From Larix kaempferi (lineage: Eukaryota; Streptophyta; Pinopsida; Pinales; Pinaceae): 64,000 bases of DNA. The notes beneath the pieces are model-generated. The model was not told the DNA's origin, ran no database searches, and saw only the letters and a program-made list of their open reading frames with translations. Made by a program: the position numbers and the translations under genes. This document shows positions 10,940 through 23,879 of this stretch, piece by piece (the first letter of the stretch is position 1; every line of letters begins with the position of its first letter). The stretch spans positions 4,403,501 through 4,467,500 of the forward strand of contig BSBM01000877.1 of NCBI GenBank assembly GCA_027924585.1, in the 5' to 3' direction.

Positions 10940-11310
10940 TTGGTTGAAATCCAAGTTTGATTGAAGTTTCAAGTATGATAATGCATGCTTACCTTTTATG
11001 AATTTACTAACCTTGATGAAGTTGAATTAGCATATCAAATAAGGGGATATCCGACTGACTCAGCTAAATTTAATTTACTATTTAACATTTGAACTTCCAT
11101 AACAACTAGATTGAAGCTATCTACCATTGTAAATACACATCACAACTAAATGAAGAATAACATGAAAATTTCACAAAGCATTTCATTATAACTTCCCAAT
11201 TGCAATTCCAACAATTCCAATAGAATTCCATTAATTGGTTCCTTTCCTTGGCCAACTCTTAGAGTTCCAACTCACTTCCTCCTATCCATATTAAAGGAAA
11301 ACATTTTCCT
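10940..11310 (+). repeat. Direct duplication, left copy
   Basis: Shares a long run with 12018-12220 (AATGCATGCTTACC, ATCAAATAAGGGGATATCC, ACTGACTCAGCTA) and with 12490-12620 (ACACATCACAACTAAATG, CACTTCCTCCTA, CCATATTAAAGGAAAA). The intervening 0.7 kb is unique to each. No coding function seen. Confidence 0.7.
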
Positions 11311-11319
11311 TGAACCCCT

Positions 11320-12010
11320 AAACAGTGTGGTCTTGTTGGTTTCTCAAATAGGTTTCTAGGGTAAAATCGATGTTATTACTGTAAAATGGATGTCAAGTTC
11401 TCAAAATAGGAAGGTTTTTTCTCCAATGTGCAACCACTTCAATAAATTAATAAATAAATTCCCAGCTAGTTACAAGTTACAACACCCTAATAAAATATTC
11501 CATTCTCAACAAACTTCATGAGTGTGCCGTAGGGAGGTGTGCCAACCTCCTCGCACATGTGAAAGAAGATAGTGCATTCCTAGAGAGAGAATAATGCCAA
11601 GTATAGGTTTGACATGAAGGGGATACTACCTAGGAAATGTGCCCTAGAAGAATGTGCCATCTCAACCACCTCCAACCAACAATCCATGAAATATCACCAC
11701 ATGAAGTGTCCAAAAGAAGGTCCAAAAGCAAGTTTAAAAAAAAATAAAAATCACGTTTCAATATGGACTGAAATCAGGACACTAAAAGGAGTACAAGGAA
11801 ACATTCAAATTCGTTGGTTCTTGAAGCACTTATTTGAAGGATAGCAGCAGTTACTCAACAAATGGATCCAATAAATAGTTTAAGGTGTGCTTGATAATAA
11901 TCTCCTCCCACAATCCAAATCCACCACAGTCCAAATTTGAAGCTGCTATATTCTAAGTGTTAAAGCTCCTACAGTACTGACCCAGTCGAAGACTAAAATT
12001 GCCACAATCC
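11320..12010. other. Unassigned sequence between duplication copies
   Basis: The 76-codon ORF at 11614-11844 has no recognised motif and no supporting context; it is probably chance. Confidence 0.3.
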
Positions 12011-12017
12011 AAGTCAT

Positions 12018-12620
12018 GATGGTTTGATTGAAGTCTGAAGTATGATGATGCATGCTTACCTTTTATGAATTTACTAACCTTGATGAAGTTGAATTATCAT
12101 ATCAAATAAGGGGATATCCAACTGACTCAGCTAGATTGAATTTACTATTTAACATTTGAACTTCAATAATAACTAGATTGAAGCTATCCACCATTATATA
12201 TTTTCAAAATTCTATGTCAATAAACTGAGTTTTGAAGCTCTTTGCCATTGCAAGGAAGATGTGAGAAATAAAGTACATTCAATAATTGATAAGTTTGCAG
12301 AGCGTGGACTTCATTCACTTGCTATAGCTAGACATGTGTGTAGTATGTACTATCACATGTGAATGATCATTAGTGGTTAATTTCACCATTGTTGAATGTT
12401 CATCAATTGTGGTTCGGTTAGCTTGGGTTTTGGTGTGGCAAATGACAATTTTGGATTATTTAAAATGTACTATGTGCAATTGGCGTTTCTATATAAAATA
12501 CACATCACAACTAAATGAAAACTCTCATGCAATTGCCGTTCCTTGGCCATCTCTCATAGTTCCTACTCACTTCCTCCTAGCCATATTAAAGGAAAAAAAT
12601 TTCCTTGAACTCCTAAAGTG
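12018..12620 (+). repeat. Direct duplication, right copy
   Basis: Matches 10940-11310 in two blocks separated by about 290 bp (12210-12490) absent from the left copy, so one copy gained or lost DNA after the duplication. Confidence 0.65.
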
Positions 12621-12639
12621 TAGACCTGACCAGATCTGA

Positions 12640-13080
12640 TTGACCTGCAGATTTAAAAGTGCCAGACCTAACCGACCTGCAGATTTAAAATTTCCCTCAT
12701 CCTTGGCCATAATTTAAAATTTCCAAGGAACAATAGGGAAGCCCCAAGACCCATTCTAATATATACCACCCTATGTTTTGGTTAAACACATTTAAATGCT
12801 TAATGCCCCAATTTTTCTTCAGTTCCTTTGAAGCAAAAATAAAATATGCATTAAGCTAGTTTAGTTAATAGGTTGGAAGAGACAATGATACACATTCAAA
12901 ATTATACTACACATCCAAATCCTAAGGAAGATACAAAGAGATAATAAACCCTACATGCCTATAAATACATTGAAACAGAGTTAAATTTTGCAAAATCATT
13001 TTGCCATTTCGCAACATTGAAACATTGAGAAATTTGACAGAGATCTAGGGTTAAATGGAAGTGTACTAACCAATTTTGGG
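12640..13080. other. Unassigned sequence
   Basis: Includes a short doubled motif (GACCTGACCAGATCTGATTGACCTGCAGATTTAAAA at about 12625-12690, in two variants). No gene seen. Confidence 0.3.
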
Positions 13081-13099
13081 GGTATTGCGTCCTCTCAGT

Positions 13100-13550
13100 G
13101 ATCTCTATGACCTCTTCTCTGCAACCTTTGGGCTCTCTACGAACTCTCGGGAATCACTACGACCTCCAAGCTCCGATATTGGTGAGGTAGGTGAAAATGC
13201 AGTCTCTCGGCAACCTCTATGACCTCCAGCCTTTGGGCTTGGTGAAGTAACTGAAAATGCACTCTCGCAGGACCAATAAAAACACACCAGTAAGTGAAAA
13301 CTATGTACCTTCGAGCCGAATCTCGGGTTATGGCAGGGGTACCCTGAAAAAAGACCTCTGGGCTTCGTGCTTGGTCATGAGGTAAGTGAAAATGCACTGG
13401 TCTGGGAGGTGAGCCGATAAGCGAAAAAACAATGGAGGTAAGTGAAAATGCATTGGTCTGGGAGGTGAGTAAGCAAAAAAACGATGGAAGTAAGTGAAAA
13501 TGCACTGGTTGAGTAGGTGAGGTAAGAGAAAAAATAATGGTTGATGAAAC
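13100..13550 (+). repeat. Degenerate tandem repeats built on GGTAAGTGAAAATGCA
   Basis: At 13378-13545 three copies of about 55 bp carry GTAAGTGAAAATGCACTGGTCTGGGAGGTGAG plus an A-rich tail. The stretch 13100-13270 has a related but longer unit with CTCTATGACCTC and GGTGAAAATGCA. Overlapping ORFs on the minus strand (HFHLP repeats) are artefacts of the period. Confidence 0.7.
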
Positions 13551-13735
13551 ATTGTTTGTTACGTTTTATATTTTTATTTATTTATTATGTTTATTATTTA
13601 TTTATTTTTTATTTTTTATGTAATATTTTTGTATATTTAATATTTATGTATATGTAATATTTAATATTTTTTATTAAGTTTTATTAATATTTATTAATAT
13701 ATATTATATTTATTTTTTTATGTATTATTTAAGCT
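13551..13735. other. AT-rich low-complexity tract
   Basis: Almost pure A/T, made of TTTAT/TATTTA words. No gene. Confidence 0.8.
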
Positions 13736-13766
13736 CAGTCTTGAGTGTGACACTACCATGGTGATG

Positions 13767-13925
13767 ACAAATTCATATAAGAATGGAGTAAAATGGTACA
13801 ACCATCCACTAATACCCTTGTTGTCATGTACATTTGCTGGACATAACAAATTCATACAAGAATGGAGTAAAATGGTACAACCATCCACTAGTACCCTTGT
13901 TGTCATGTACATTTGCTGGACATAA
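13767..13925 (+). repeat. 79-bp tandem duplication
   Basis: ACAAATTCATA...GCTGGACATA occurs twice head to tail (from 13767 and 13846) with a few substitutions. Confidence 0.85.
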
Positions 13926-13929
13926 GGTG

Positions 13930-15730
13930 AGTCTCTTGCAACTTTTGATCACTTAGAGAAGGATTCAAGAAAAGTGGTATAGATATTTTAGAGGAAGAAT
14001 ATATGGTGGTTTCTCTACACTTTTTCACCCTCAATCTAACTTACAATGAAAGGCCTAAAATAAATCACTTATTAGGAGATGCTACAAGTTAATTATCATG
14101 CAATATTATGATGGTGCGTTGGAAAATGCTATTACACTAACACGTGAACCATCCTCTAACATTGAGGAATAGCTGCAACAATTAGAAAAACAAGTTATCT
14201 AACTTTTTGTCTAGAAACTACAATAAATATTTTGTTAATATTGTGAGTATGATGTTTTTTTGTAAATAGTTTTTGATAGAGAATTTTTTTTTTACACTCT
14301 AATATATGCTTTAATAACTAGGAACATAATCTAAAATTACCAAATATTTTTTGTTTAATTCGTAATACTAGGCATCACAACCATCATAACTATCACATGC
14401 TAGCTCCACCACATACATACTTAATCTATGCCAAAAAAAACATAACTTAAACCTTTCCCTCTTTATTTGGTCACTTCCTGTAAAAAATAGTCCCATTAAT
14501 TTATTCCTAGGCAAAAACCAATCCCAACTTTAATGCCTCTTGCATAGCACATTGTCCTTATCAATTCACTACACTACTCAAGGTTCAACTATATGGACAA
14601 CACCCCATATTAGGATACCTTAAAGTCACACCACCATATTGGGTCAACATATACATTGTGTAAGTACAATCATTAGATCAAACTCATAATCAATGAAGGA
14701 TTCCAAATACAAGACTAAAAGAATCAAGAGATGTATTCAAAGTAGAATGTGGGCCACATTATTGCTAATTGTCTATTCAATTATCCATATGACAATTTTG
14801 TGTACATGATGGATGAAGAGATCATGATTATGTGTTTCCCAACATCATTATTATATGATACAACATATGGGGTTTCATTGTTTTATCCCATTCATCCCCC
14901 ATCCTCGTGTATTATTCCCCCACCACCACAGGGAGACACATGCCACAATTATTTAGTTCATGGAATTTTTGGTAGATCACACATAACACTATTGCATATA
15001 TGGAAGAGATCATGATCCCAAAGTAAACCAAAGTTACAGAAGAAAAAAAAAAGAAAAAAAAAAGATTTGAATGAAATTTGAGTGAAAGGAGCATGTGAGT
15101 GGAAATGTTCAAAAGTACAAATACAATATATATTCAAAGATTTTCTATCATGGATTTATTTAATTGTTTTATTATGTATATTAAGATTTGAAGGTGATTA
15201 ATATGTTAGGTATTGTATTGTGAGAACATAAATAAAGATGTGGGGTATTGAACTCTAAACCTATTCATGCAAATTACCCTCTTCCTTCACCACATGTACA
15301 CAAGGATATAAAGTTCTATATGACTAAGATTTGTCATTTTTTTTCCATAATTTTAATTTTAATAAACTTTAATACATTTTTTTTCAAAATAAATATAATT
15401 CTTTATATTTAAATTTGTTATAATTTTAATTATTTAAATATAATTTAAATCATATAATAATAATGTAATTTGACAAATGTGACTAATAAAGTAATTATTA
15501 TATATTTTCAACACACTATATTATATTTTAGATAGGCACTATAGGGGATTCAATTAAAGGTAAATTTTATGCAACTGTGGATAATCAACAAGTGTAATAG
15601 CATGGATTTGTGCTACAAGCCCAATGTAATATATTTGGTTAGACATATACTTTTTTAATTTATACAATAAGCACTCATAATTTCATATCCCCCCAAAGTG
15701 GTAGTTAATTGTAAACTTAACTTTGAAAAC
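13930..15730. other. AT-rich unassigned sequence
   Basis: No supported gene. The 88-codon ORF at 14749-15015 shows no motif. A-rich (about 15040-15062) and highly AT-rich (15340-15520) tracts are present. Confidence 0.35.
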
Positions 15731-15733
15731 TAG

Positions 15734-15832
15734 ATGATGGTGATGAAGATGATGAAGATGATGAAGATGATGATGAAGATGACGATGGTGATGATGATGA
15801 TGGTGGTGGTGGTGGTGGTGGTGACGACGGCA

Positions 15833-15875
<43 letters not shown>

Positions 15876-16327
15876 CGATGAAGATGATATTGATGATGAA
15901 TATGATGATCATGATCATGATCATGACAATGATGATGAAGATGATGATCATGAATATGATAATGATGATGATGGTGGTGATGATGACGACGATGATGATG
16001 ATGATGATGATGATGAGGATCATGATGATGAAAATGATGATGATGATGGTGGTGACGATGATGACAATGATGATGATGACCATGATTAAGATGATGATGA
16101 TGATGATGACGACGACGACGACGGCGATGATGACAATGATGAAGATGATGATGATGATGATGATTATGTCGATGATGATAATGATGATGATGATGACTAA
16201 TATGATGATGAAGATGATGATGATGACGATGAAACCAAAGAAAATGGTGATGACGATGATGACGATGATGATGAAGATGATGATGATGATGATGACGACG
16301 ATGAAAATGATGATGACGATGATGACA

Positions 16328-16358
<31 letters not shown>

Positions 16359-16514
16359 CTAGGATGATGATGACAATGATGATGAATATGATGAATATGA
16401 TGATGATGATGATGATGATGCTGATGATGTTGCTGATGATGATGAGGATGATGACGATGATCATGATGACAATGATGATGATGATGGTGGTGACAACGAT
16501 GATGACGACGATGG

Positions 16515-16562
<48 letters not shown>

Positions 16563-16660
16563 CGACGATGATGATCTTCATGATGAAGATGATGAAGATG
16601 AAGAAGATGATGATGATAAAGATGTTGATGAGGAAGAGGGTGATGACGATGATGATGATG
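15734..16660 (+). repeat. GAT/ATC trinucleotide microsatellite, ~0.93 kb
   Basis: Long interrupted (GAT)n with GAC, GAA, GGT and CAT variants. All six frames give artificial low-complexity ORFs (poly-Met, poly-Asp, poly-Ile); the 335- and 312-codon ORFs here are not genes. It is followed by TTTGAGTCTTGAAACCCTCC, the first block of the 170-bp satellite. Confidence 0.95.
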
Positions 16661-18106
16661 TTTGAGTCTTGAAACCCTCCCACAATGTCAATGCATGAAG
16701 ATGATGATGATGATGATGATGGTGATGACGACGACAATGACGATGATGATGATGATGATGACGATGATGATCTTCATGATAAAGATGATGAAGATGTCGA
16801 TGAAGATTAAGAAGATGATGATGATGAAGATGTTTATGAGGAAGAGGGTGATGACAATGACGATGATGATCGTGATGATGATGATGATGATGTTTGAGTC
16901 TGAAAACCCTCCCACACCGTCAATGTATGCATCTAGACTAACCATGCCAAATTTCAGTCCGAGCCAACACATATTTAAAAAATTTCAATGTTGGCCCCAT
17001 GTATCACATTATTTAATCTATATGTATGGTTTTTGATATTGCAATGGTGAGTGTTAGCCAATTTTGAGTCCGAAAACCCTCCCACACCGTTAATGCAGGC
17101 GTCTAGACTAACCATGCCAAATTTCAGTCCAAGCCAACACATATTTAAAAAATTTCAACGTTGTCCCCATGTATCACATTATTTAATCTATAAGTATGTT
17201 TTTGATGCTGCAATGATTATTGTCGGTCATGTTTGAGTCTAGAAACCCTCCCACACTGTCAATGCATGCGTCTAGACTAACAATGCCAAATTTCAGTCCA
17301 AGCCAACACATATTTAAAAAATTTCAACGTTGGCCCCATGTATCACATTATTTAATCTATAGGTATGGTTTTTGATGCTGCAATGGTGAGTGTCAGTCAA
17401 TTTTGAGTCCGAAACCCTCCCACACTGTCAATGTATGCGTCTAGACTAACCATGCCAAATTTTAGTCCAAGCCAACACATATTTAAAAAATTTCAATGTT
17501 GGCCCCATGTATCACATTATTTAATATATAGGTATGGTTTTTGATGCTGCAATGGTGAGTGTCAACCAAGTTTGAGTCCGAAAACCCTCCCACACCATCA
17601 ATGCATGCGTCTAGACTAACCATGCCAAATTTCAGTCCAAGCCAACACATATTTAAAAAATTTCAACGTTGGCCCCATGTATCACATTATTTAATCTATA
17701 GGTATGGTTTTTGATGCTGCAATGGCGAGTGTCAGCCAAGTTTGAGTCCAAAAATCCTCCCACACCATCAATGCATGCGTCTAGACTAACCATGCCAAAT
17801 TTCAGTCCAAGCCAACACATATTTAAAAAATTTCAACGTTTACCCCATGTATCACATTATTTAATCTATAGGTATGGTTTTTTATGTTGCAATGATTATT
17901 GTCAGTCATGTTTGGGTCTAGAAACCCTCCTACATTGTCAATGCATGCATCTAGACTAACCATGCCAAATTTCAGTCCAAGCCAACACATATTTAACAAA
18001 TTTCAACATTGGCCCCATGTATCACATTATTTAATCTATAGGTATGGTTTTTGATGCTGCAATGGTGAGTGTCAGCGAAGTTTGAGTCCGAAAACCCTCC
18101 CACACT
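16660..18106 (+). repeat. ~170-bp satellite, seven full copies plus partial units
   Basis: Units begin TTTGAGTCYGAAAACCCTCC and contain GTCTAGACTAACCATGCCAA, AACACATATTTAAAAAATTT and CCCCATGTATCACATTATTT. Starts lie near 16893, 17062, 17231, 17401, 17570, 17740, 17910 and a truncated one at 18080, so the period is 169-170 bp. A partial unit at 16660-16697 is interrupted by a second GAT array (16697-16890) directly after CAATGCATG. The repeat length is close to nucleosomal spacing. Confidence 0.9.
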
Positions 18107-18292
18107 GTGATGATGATTATGATGATGGTGAGGATGATGATGATGATGATGACAATGATGATGATGATGGTGAGGATGATGACGATGACGATGCCAATGA
18201 TGATGATGATGGTGGTTGTGACGACGACGATGATGATGACAATGATGATGATGATGATGGTGGCCGTGACGACGACGACAATGATGATGATG

Positions 18293-18324
<32 letters not shown>

Positions 18325-18428
18325 GAAGATGATGATCAATATGATGAAGATGTCAATGAAGAAGAAAAATATGATGATGATGAAGATGATGGTGATGATG
18401 ACGACGATGATGATGATGATGATGTTTG
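18107..18428 (+). repeat. Third GAT microsatellite block
   Basis: (GAT)n inserted after CCCTCCCACACTG of the last partial satellite unit and again followed by TTTGAGTCTTG. The 115-codon poly-Asp ORF is an artefact. Confidence 0.95.
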
Positions 18429-18474
18429 AGTCTTGATAATTGTGCATTTCCTTACTAAGATTCTCTCTATTTCA

Positions 18475-18573
18475 AGAATAATTTAATATTCTATACTAAA
18501 CAGGGCCAACCACATGAAGGTGGAAGCTCTTATGTCCCCTCCCCCCCCCTCACATCACTCTCAATTCCCCATA
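18475..18573 (+). repeat. ~100-bp dispersed repeat, copy 2
   Basis: Same orientation and about 90% similar by eye to 1476-1573, ending at the same CTCTCAATTCCCCATA. Flanks differ on both sides. Confidence 0.8.
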
Positions 18574-18719
18574 ACCCGACAAAAATATCTATGTACAAAA
18601 ACTTTAAATGTGTTTTTTGACATACTCTATAACAAGCAATGTTACTAATTATATCATACTGGAAAATGGAAACTCACTAAGAAATAATTAATTTATTATT
18701 ACTGCATAGCTCATAAACT

Positions 18720-21700
18720 TCAATGGTCTTCATCATCTTCTTCATCTGAGTCATCATCTGTACTATCATCCGATGATCCAGATTCAACATTGTAAGGATT
18801 GGCCATATCATCCTCGTCATCAATGTCAGTTACAATCATCATGTCATCATCGATATCATCTTCATGGACATTGTCTAATACATCATCTGATTCAATAAGT
18901 TCTTCGACATCTTCTTCAGGAACATGATCATCTACCTCATCATGTTGATCATGATCATCTTCTACGGCGTCTTCTTCTTCGATAACGTCTTCATTACCTT
19001 CATGTATTTTATACTTCACCAGCCTTCCCCTTGGATCGTGTCTCATAGCAAATGACCAACTTGCTCTACTTGGAACCTCATAGTAAAATACCTGTTCACA
19101 TTGGGTTGTAAGAACATAGGGCTCTGTTCCTGGCTCAAACAACCTTGTATTTACCATCGTAAATCCATTATCATGTTCAATTATTGTTTTATCGGGATCA
19201 CGTTGATTCAATCGACACCTGTACCATTTGAAAATGAACATAAATACCTTGAAGGAGTTAAAGTCACACTGAAGAATGTCTTCTAGATACCCATAGTATC
19301 AATTTTCAGAGAGTTATGGATGTCTGTCACTTCTAGAAGAAACATTAGTCACCTCAAAGACTGTAGATATCCCACAATAAGATGTTTTCTTTGTTTCATC
19401 CAACTTTTTGATTCGATATCGACATCCATTGCACCACATAGCCTTATGGTATTTTACCTACAACAAGCCATACAGGAAAAGATTACATAATGATCCAATA
19501 TTTATGATTAACTAGTGCATGTTTATAAAGCCATACAATGAAAAAAACAGCGTGACGTACAACGACATTATTTTTTACAAAAAAAAATAGTGTGGATGAT
19601 TAATATGCTTACCTTCTTATCTTTTAAACCTCTTGCTAAATAGATTTCCCTTTGTGTTAGATTGGTGTCTCCATTGCGATGTGCAACTTTAACCAATGAA
19701 GCCACACATTCCCATGATATTCCATGACTAGATTGTTCACATCGTTTGATCCATACCTTCATCCAGTCAAGATTGTTTGCGATGTATAAATGAATTGCAT
19801 CCCACTCTCGACCAACTGTTTCATGACAATAAAATTAAAATTCAATACAGATGTAATATAGTAACTTAAAAAAGTATATTACAGTATAAATTTATGCAAA
19901 ATACTGAATATAAGAATGTGTTATATTACCTTTCACCTTCCTCGATCTACCTTTCCCCTTCAGGTACTCCCCTTTGAAACTCTTATTGGATTCTGGGTCA
20001 CAAATGCGATGTAAATTGAGCTTTTCTACTAATTTAGGAAGATATTCACTAATATACAACATGTTTTGGTATACCATATATCCCTCCATCATAGAACCCT
20101 CAGCATATGCTCGTTGTCTGACCAAACCCTTCAGAAATTTGAAGTGCCTCTCAACCATCCACATGGACCTTGAGTGCGCAGATCCACACAGTTCAATCTC
20201 CTCAACTTGGTGTATGAGGTAGTGTTCTTGTGCATTGAAAAATGCCGAAGGTAGATGCTACTGCATTTCACACATGAGACGAGGAATTTCTCTCCTCCAA
20301 TACTTTATGTCTTCTTTATGGAATTCTTTAGATGACAACCATCTACAAGTGACATGACAACCAAATCAAGAGATTAAAGAAAAAAAACAATATATTACGT
20401 AACATCATGAATTACAGAACGAAAATCAAATATAAGTTCTATGTTGAATTAAACAAACACTAAGCGCATGGAAAAAATCACCACTTACCTCATGTATTTC
20501 TCGAGACTATATATTATTTGCTTGACATTGTTGTCGAAGTTGTCCGGGATAGAGAGAGGTAGAACATACTGTAACAATAATATACAAATAGTTTCATTTT
20601 ATCAACAAAGAGTAGACAAATAAAAAATATACCAACCATATTCACTGTAATAGGAAAAAAAAATTAAATCTATACCATAATAATTACCTTCATGAACACA
20701 TGCCAATCGTGAGTTTTCACCCCCACGAAATCACCTTTCTTTGTTATGATATTCTTCATGTTCGCACAAAATCCAATGGGAAATTTAATTTTTCAAATGA
20801 ATTATTTTACAACATTACTTTGTTGGTCCGTTAACATCCATGGAAGTGAGTTTATATTAATTTGCTCTCCGCTGCTATGATATTGAATGACGTCTTTCAT
20901 TGCATGGTTGCTATCTTGAATGTCTTTGCAAATTTTGACAATTTTTTCTTTGTCACTCCTTCCATCCAATATTCGCCATAATGTTTCGGTCACATTATTT
21001 CCGATATGCATTGTATCAAATAGATGAGCAATTTGTAGGTGCTCATAGTAGGGAAACCTACTGAATTGTCTAGGATAAATTTTCATTCCTCATGGAATCC
21101 CATTAATTCCTTCATGATCACATGAACGACAATCATGAAATTACATAAATTAATGTCAATTACAGTAAAAAACACACAATATAAAAAATACAATATAACA
21201 TATCATATACGATGATTCATTATACGTACCTTGACAATTTCTATTATATTGCAATTTCCATAGGTGAGGTGTCATTCTCTGCGGTTTTAATGCAGTCTCT
21301 TGCTTGCCATTGAACAGATGTTTTTCGGTAGTTCAATACCTGTGATTCTTATAGAGGAAGTGCCTATAGTCATCAAACACCTCCTTTCCTAAGCTTTTTG
21401 AACGACAAGATTTGCTCTTAGGACCACAAACTGGACATGCAAATTTCCCCTTTGTCTGAAGACCTACATAAAGAGATGGAATTCTATGTCAATTATAATT
21501 ATATACAAAATGATTGGATTATTTAGAAAAACATGCATGCGTAGTATATTAACTAGTAGTTCGTATAACTTTTTGCAAATAAAGTGGAACTTATAATTAC
21601 ATACCATAGAAATGGGTTAACCCTGGAGCATCATGTATTGTCCATACAAGCATTGCATGGAATTGAAATTGCCTTTGTCGTATTGGTCTAGATATGTCAT

Positions 21701-23816
21701 ACATAGTGATGCCATTCCATGACTTTAGTAGCTCTTCAATAAGAGGTTCGATATATACATTCATATCTTTCACTTGGTACTTACCTGATTGATATGAACA
21801 TATAAAAAATATAAATATGAGACGTACCATTTAGATTACATATATTAAACCATATTGCACAATAGAAAAACATTAAATATATATATGACATTATGCGACA
21901 AAAATACGACAAATGAGATACAACTACTTAAAAAAAAACTGCAGGGTTCGTACCTGGAACAATCATCGACAACATTATGTGCTCCCTCTTTATTGTCAAC
22001 CATGGAGGAATGTTGTTGTTGATAACAAAAATAGGCCACACCGAGTAAACGGATCTCATCTCTGCAAATGGATTGACACCATCTGCTACCAAAGAAATCC
22101 TAAGATTACGAGGTTCTTCTTTAAAGTGGGGCCATATTTCGTCCATATCTCTAAATGCAGACCCATTTGCAGGCATCCGAATAATGTCGTCTAGACTTTT
22201 GTTCTGTGCATTGTAATCCATAAATTGTGCTATGTTTTTGCACCTAAACAGTCGTTGCAGATGTGTAATAATGAGAATATAATGTAGAACCTTGCGAGGC
22301 ACCTTTTTAGTTACTTGATTTGTGCGATCTCTACTGATATGGCATTCAGGACATTCTGTTGCAAATTCATGTTGATTGTAATATAGAACATGGTCATCGG
22401 GGCATGCATGAATTGCTTCATACTGCATTCCAATTTCTTTCATGATGGCAGATAAATCTCGATATGTGCGAGGTAAAATATTTGACGGTGGTAACAAATA
22501 TTCACCTATCATGCTACAACAAATTAAAATAAAAATCTAGTAATATAATATAGAAATAATATTAATGGAACAAATTTCATCCGTAATAATTTGACTTATA
22601 TATGAATGAACAACAAAATACACAATCATATTATTTTGTGATGGAATATATTACATACCTTAAAATCCATGTGACTGATATGTTTGAAAGACCATTCATA
22701 ACCTTCAAGTTCATTATCAATAATATAGCAGAGAGAAGATTTGTCTCGGAGCCCTCATAAAGGGGCTCGTATGCCTTATCAAGAAGAGGTATATCATGAA
22801 TATCATCAAAATGTTCATCATTTATGATCATCATCATCATGATCAACGTCGACCATTCCAACATTAAATGAATCATGGATCAAATTATTTGTAACATCAT
22901 CTTCAACTATGTTTTCAGAATGATCATCTTCTTCATTAATGTGACCATTAACTTGTTCTCCATTAATATTCATAGCTTCCAGTACTTGTTGTGGAAGCAC
23001 TTCCTCCGGATGAAGTGCCCTAGGATGTCTTTCCTTTATAATTACATGAAACCATCAATAGATAAAAGTTAATATAAGAAATTCAACCACAAAATGTAAA
23101 CATTTGTGTGATGCATTTAAAATGTAACAAATTTTGTACTGTTGGGATGAAAAGAGCAAAGGCCTATTAAACTGTTGGTCAAATAGGTGCATCCAAACTA
23201 TCCAAGAGAAATAATAATTGACCCAATTACTAAGCAAAGCTACTCAAATATAACACAAAATTTCTCATATTGTACTCCACTAAGGTAAGATAAATGATGC
23301 TATCGTAATTTCTATAGAGAAAATATAAGAGAAATTACAACATGCCAATATAGTCGTTATTTCAATTATCATGATAGAAAGTGTCACAAATCTAGAGAGT
23401 TAAGTGCTTTCCCCGATAAGTGGGTTAGTCTCACTAACGAACAAATAAATGAGTTATTCTACTATACCCTAGATTCAATATGCACAAAAGAAAAATAAAT
23501 AGTATAATAAATATTTAATATTAAAATAATATTTATTGTCCATGTTAGTCCCCATCTATTGAAACCACGATCAATACATAAATTTACAAAAGCAATCAAA
23601 ATAAAAACATATATAATGCAAAACTTACAAATGGATGGTATTCATGTCCCCCTCAGCGTGCCCATGCTCCCTACAATGTTTTGTGGCTGTTGTGATCAAA
23701 ATTCTTCTCCTCTTAAAGCCCCTGCATTGAGTACATGGACAATAGCATTTCCTATCACCCCTTTTTTCAACTCCTTCCGACAATCTAGCAAGCAATTGTT
23801 GATTTTGTTCGTCTGG
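18720..23816 (-). pseudogene. CACTA (En/Spm) TNP2-type transposase, main body
   Basis: Putative minus-strand exons: 23816-23629 (CPCTQCRGF, transposase-associated zinc-finger-like domain), 23028-22659 (acidic, then PLYEGSETN), 22513-21954, 21784-21605 and 21463-21230 (Transposase_21 core: HACPDDHVLY, CPECHISRD, LRISLVADGVNPFAEMRS, WTIHDAPGLTHFYG), 21109-20688 (LFDTMHIGNNVTE, KTHDWHVFMK), about 20576-20494 and 20343-19930 (DUF4218: EGSMMEGYMVYQNMLYISEY), 19820-19613, 19459-19310, and about 19260-18720 (DUF4216, FKWYRCRLN, with a long Asp/Glu-rich tail). Domain order is that of full-length TNP2/TNPD, the nuclear enzyme that cuts CACTA ends. Damage: frameshift near 22835, TGA near 21335, TAG near 20258, another stop near 19310. 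The start of exon 1 has been displaced to 39883 by insertion of element A. Non-functional in this copy. Confidence 0.85.
23629..23816 (-). pseudogene. TNP2 exon 1, 3' part, truncated by element A
   Basis: Continues the frame begun at 39883-39855. Reads DEQNQQLLARLSEGVEK, then the Cys/His-rich transposase-associated domain (CYCPCTQCRGF...HCREHGH), and ends at a canonical donor (CATTT/GTAAGT). The apparent start at 23822 (GTG) lies inside the LTR of A and is an artefact. TSD copy TCTGG is at 23812-23816. Confidence 0.85.
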
Positions 23817-23879
23817 TGTCACGTCCCCACTTTGACCCTTGTAATATTTTGGGTTATAATGTAGATATTGTATGCATAT
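23817..23879 (+). repeat. Element A 5' LTR, first fragment
   Basis: TGTCACGTCCCCACTTTGAC... matches the first 63 bp of the 3' LTR (38548 on) and ends in CATAT, the TSD of element B. Confidence 0.93.

Noticed and set aside
11046-11056. Subterminal CACTA motif GGATATCCGAC
   Set aside because: A single occurrence within the 10.9/12.0-kb duplication, changed in the paralogous copy (GGATATCCAAC).
11614-11844. 76-codon ORF
   Set aside because: No motif, no homology recognised, weak composition.
13831-13900. CACTA terminus (CATCCACTAGTACCC)
   Set aside because: Part of the 79-bp duplication; no match to the 40363 terminus and no subterminal repeats nearby.
15730-16737. 335-codon minus ORF and 312-codon plus ORF
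   Set aside because: Pure products of the GAT microsatellite (poly-Ile, poly-Met); not proteins.
18082-18429. 115-codon poly-Asp ORF
   Set aside because: Microsatellite artefact; the same tract is open in other frames too.
1476-18573. Short LTR pair bounding a 17-kb retrotransposon
   Set aside because: No TG...CA ends, PBS, PPT or TSD at either repeat; direct repeats reported without that claim.
23625-23822. TNP2 start at GTG 23822
   Set aside because: That codon lies inside the LTR of A. The true ATG is at 39883, on the far side of the insertion.
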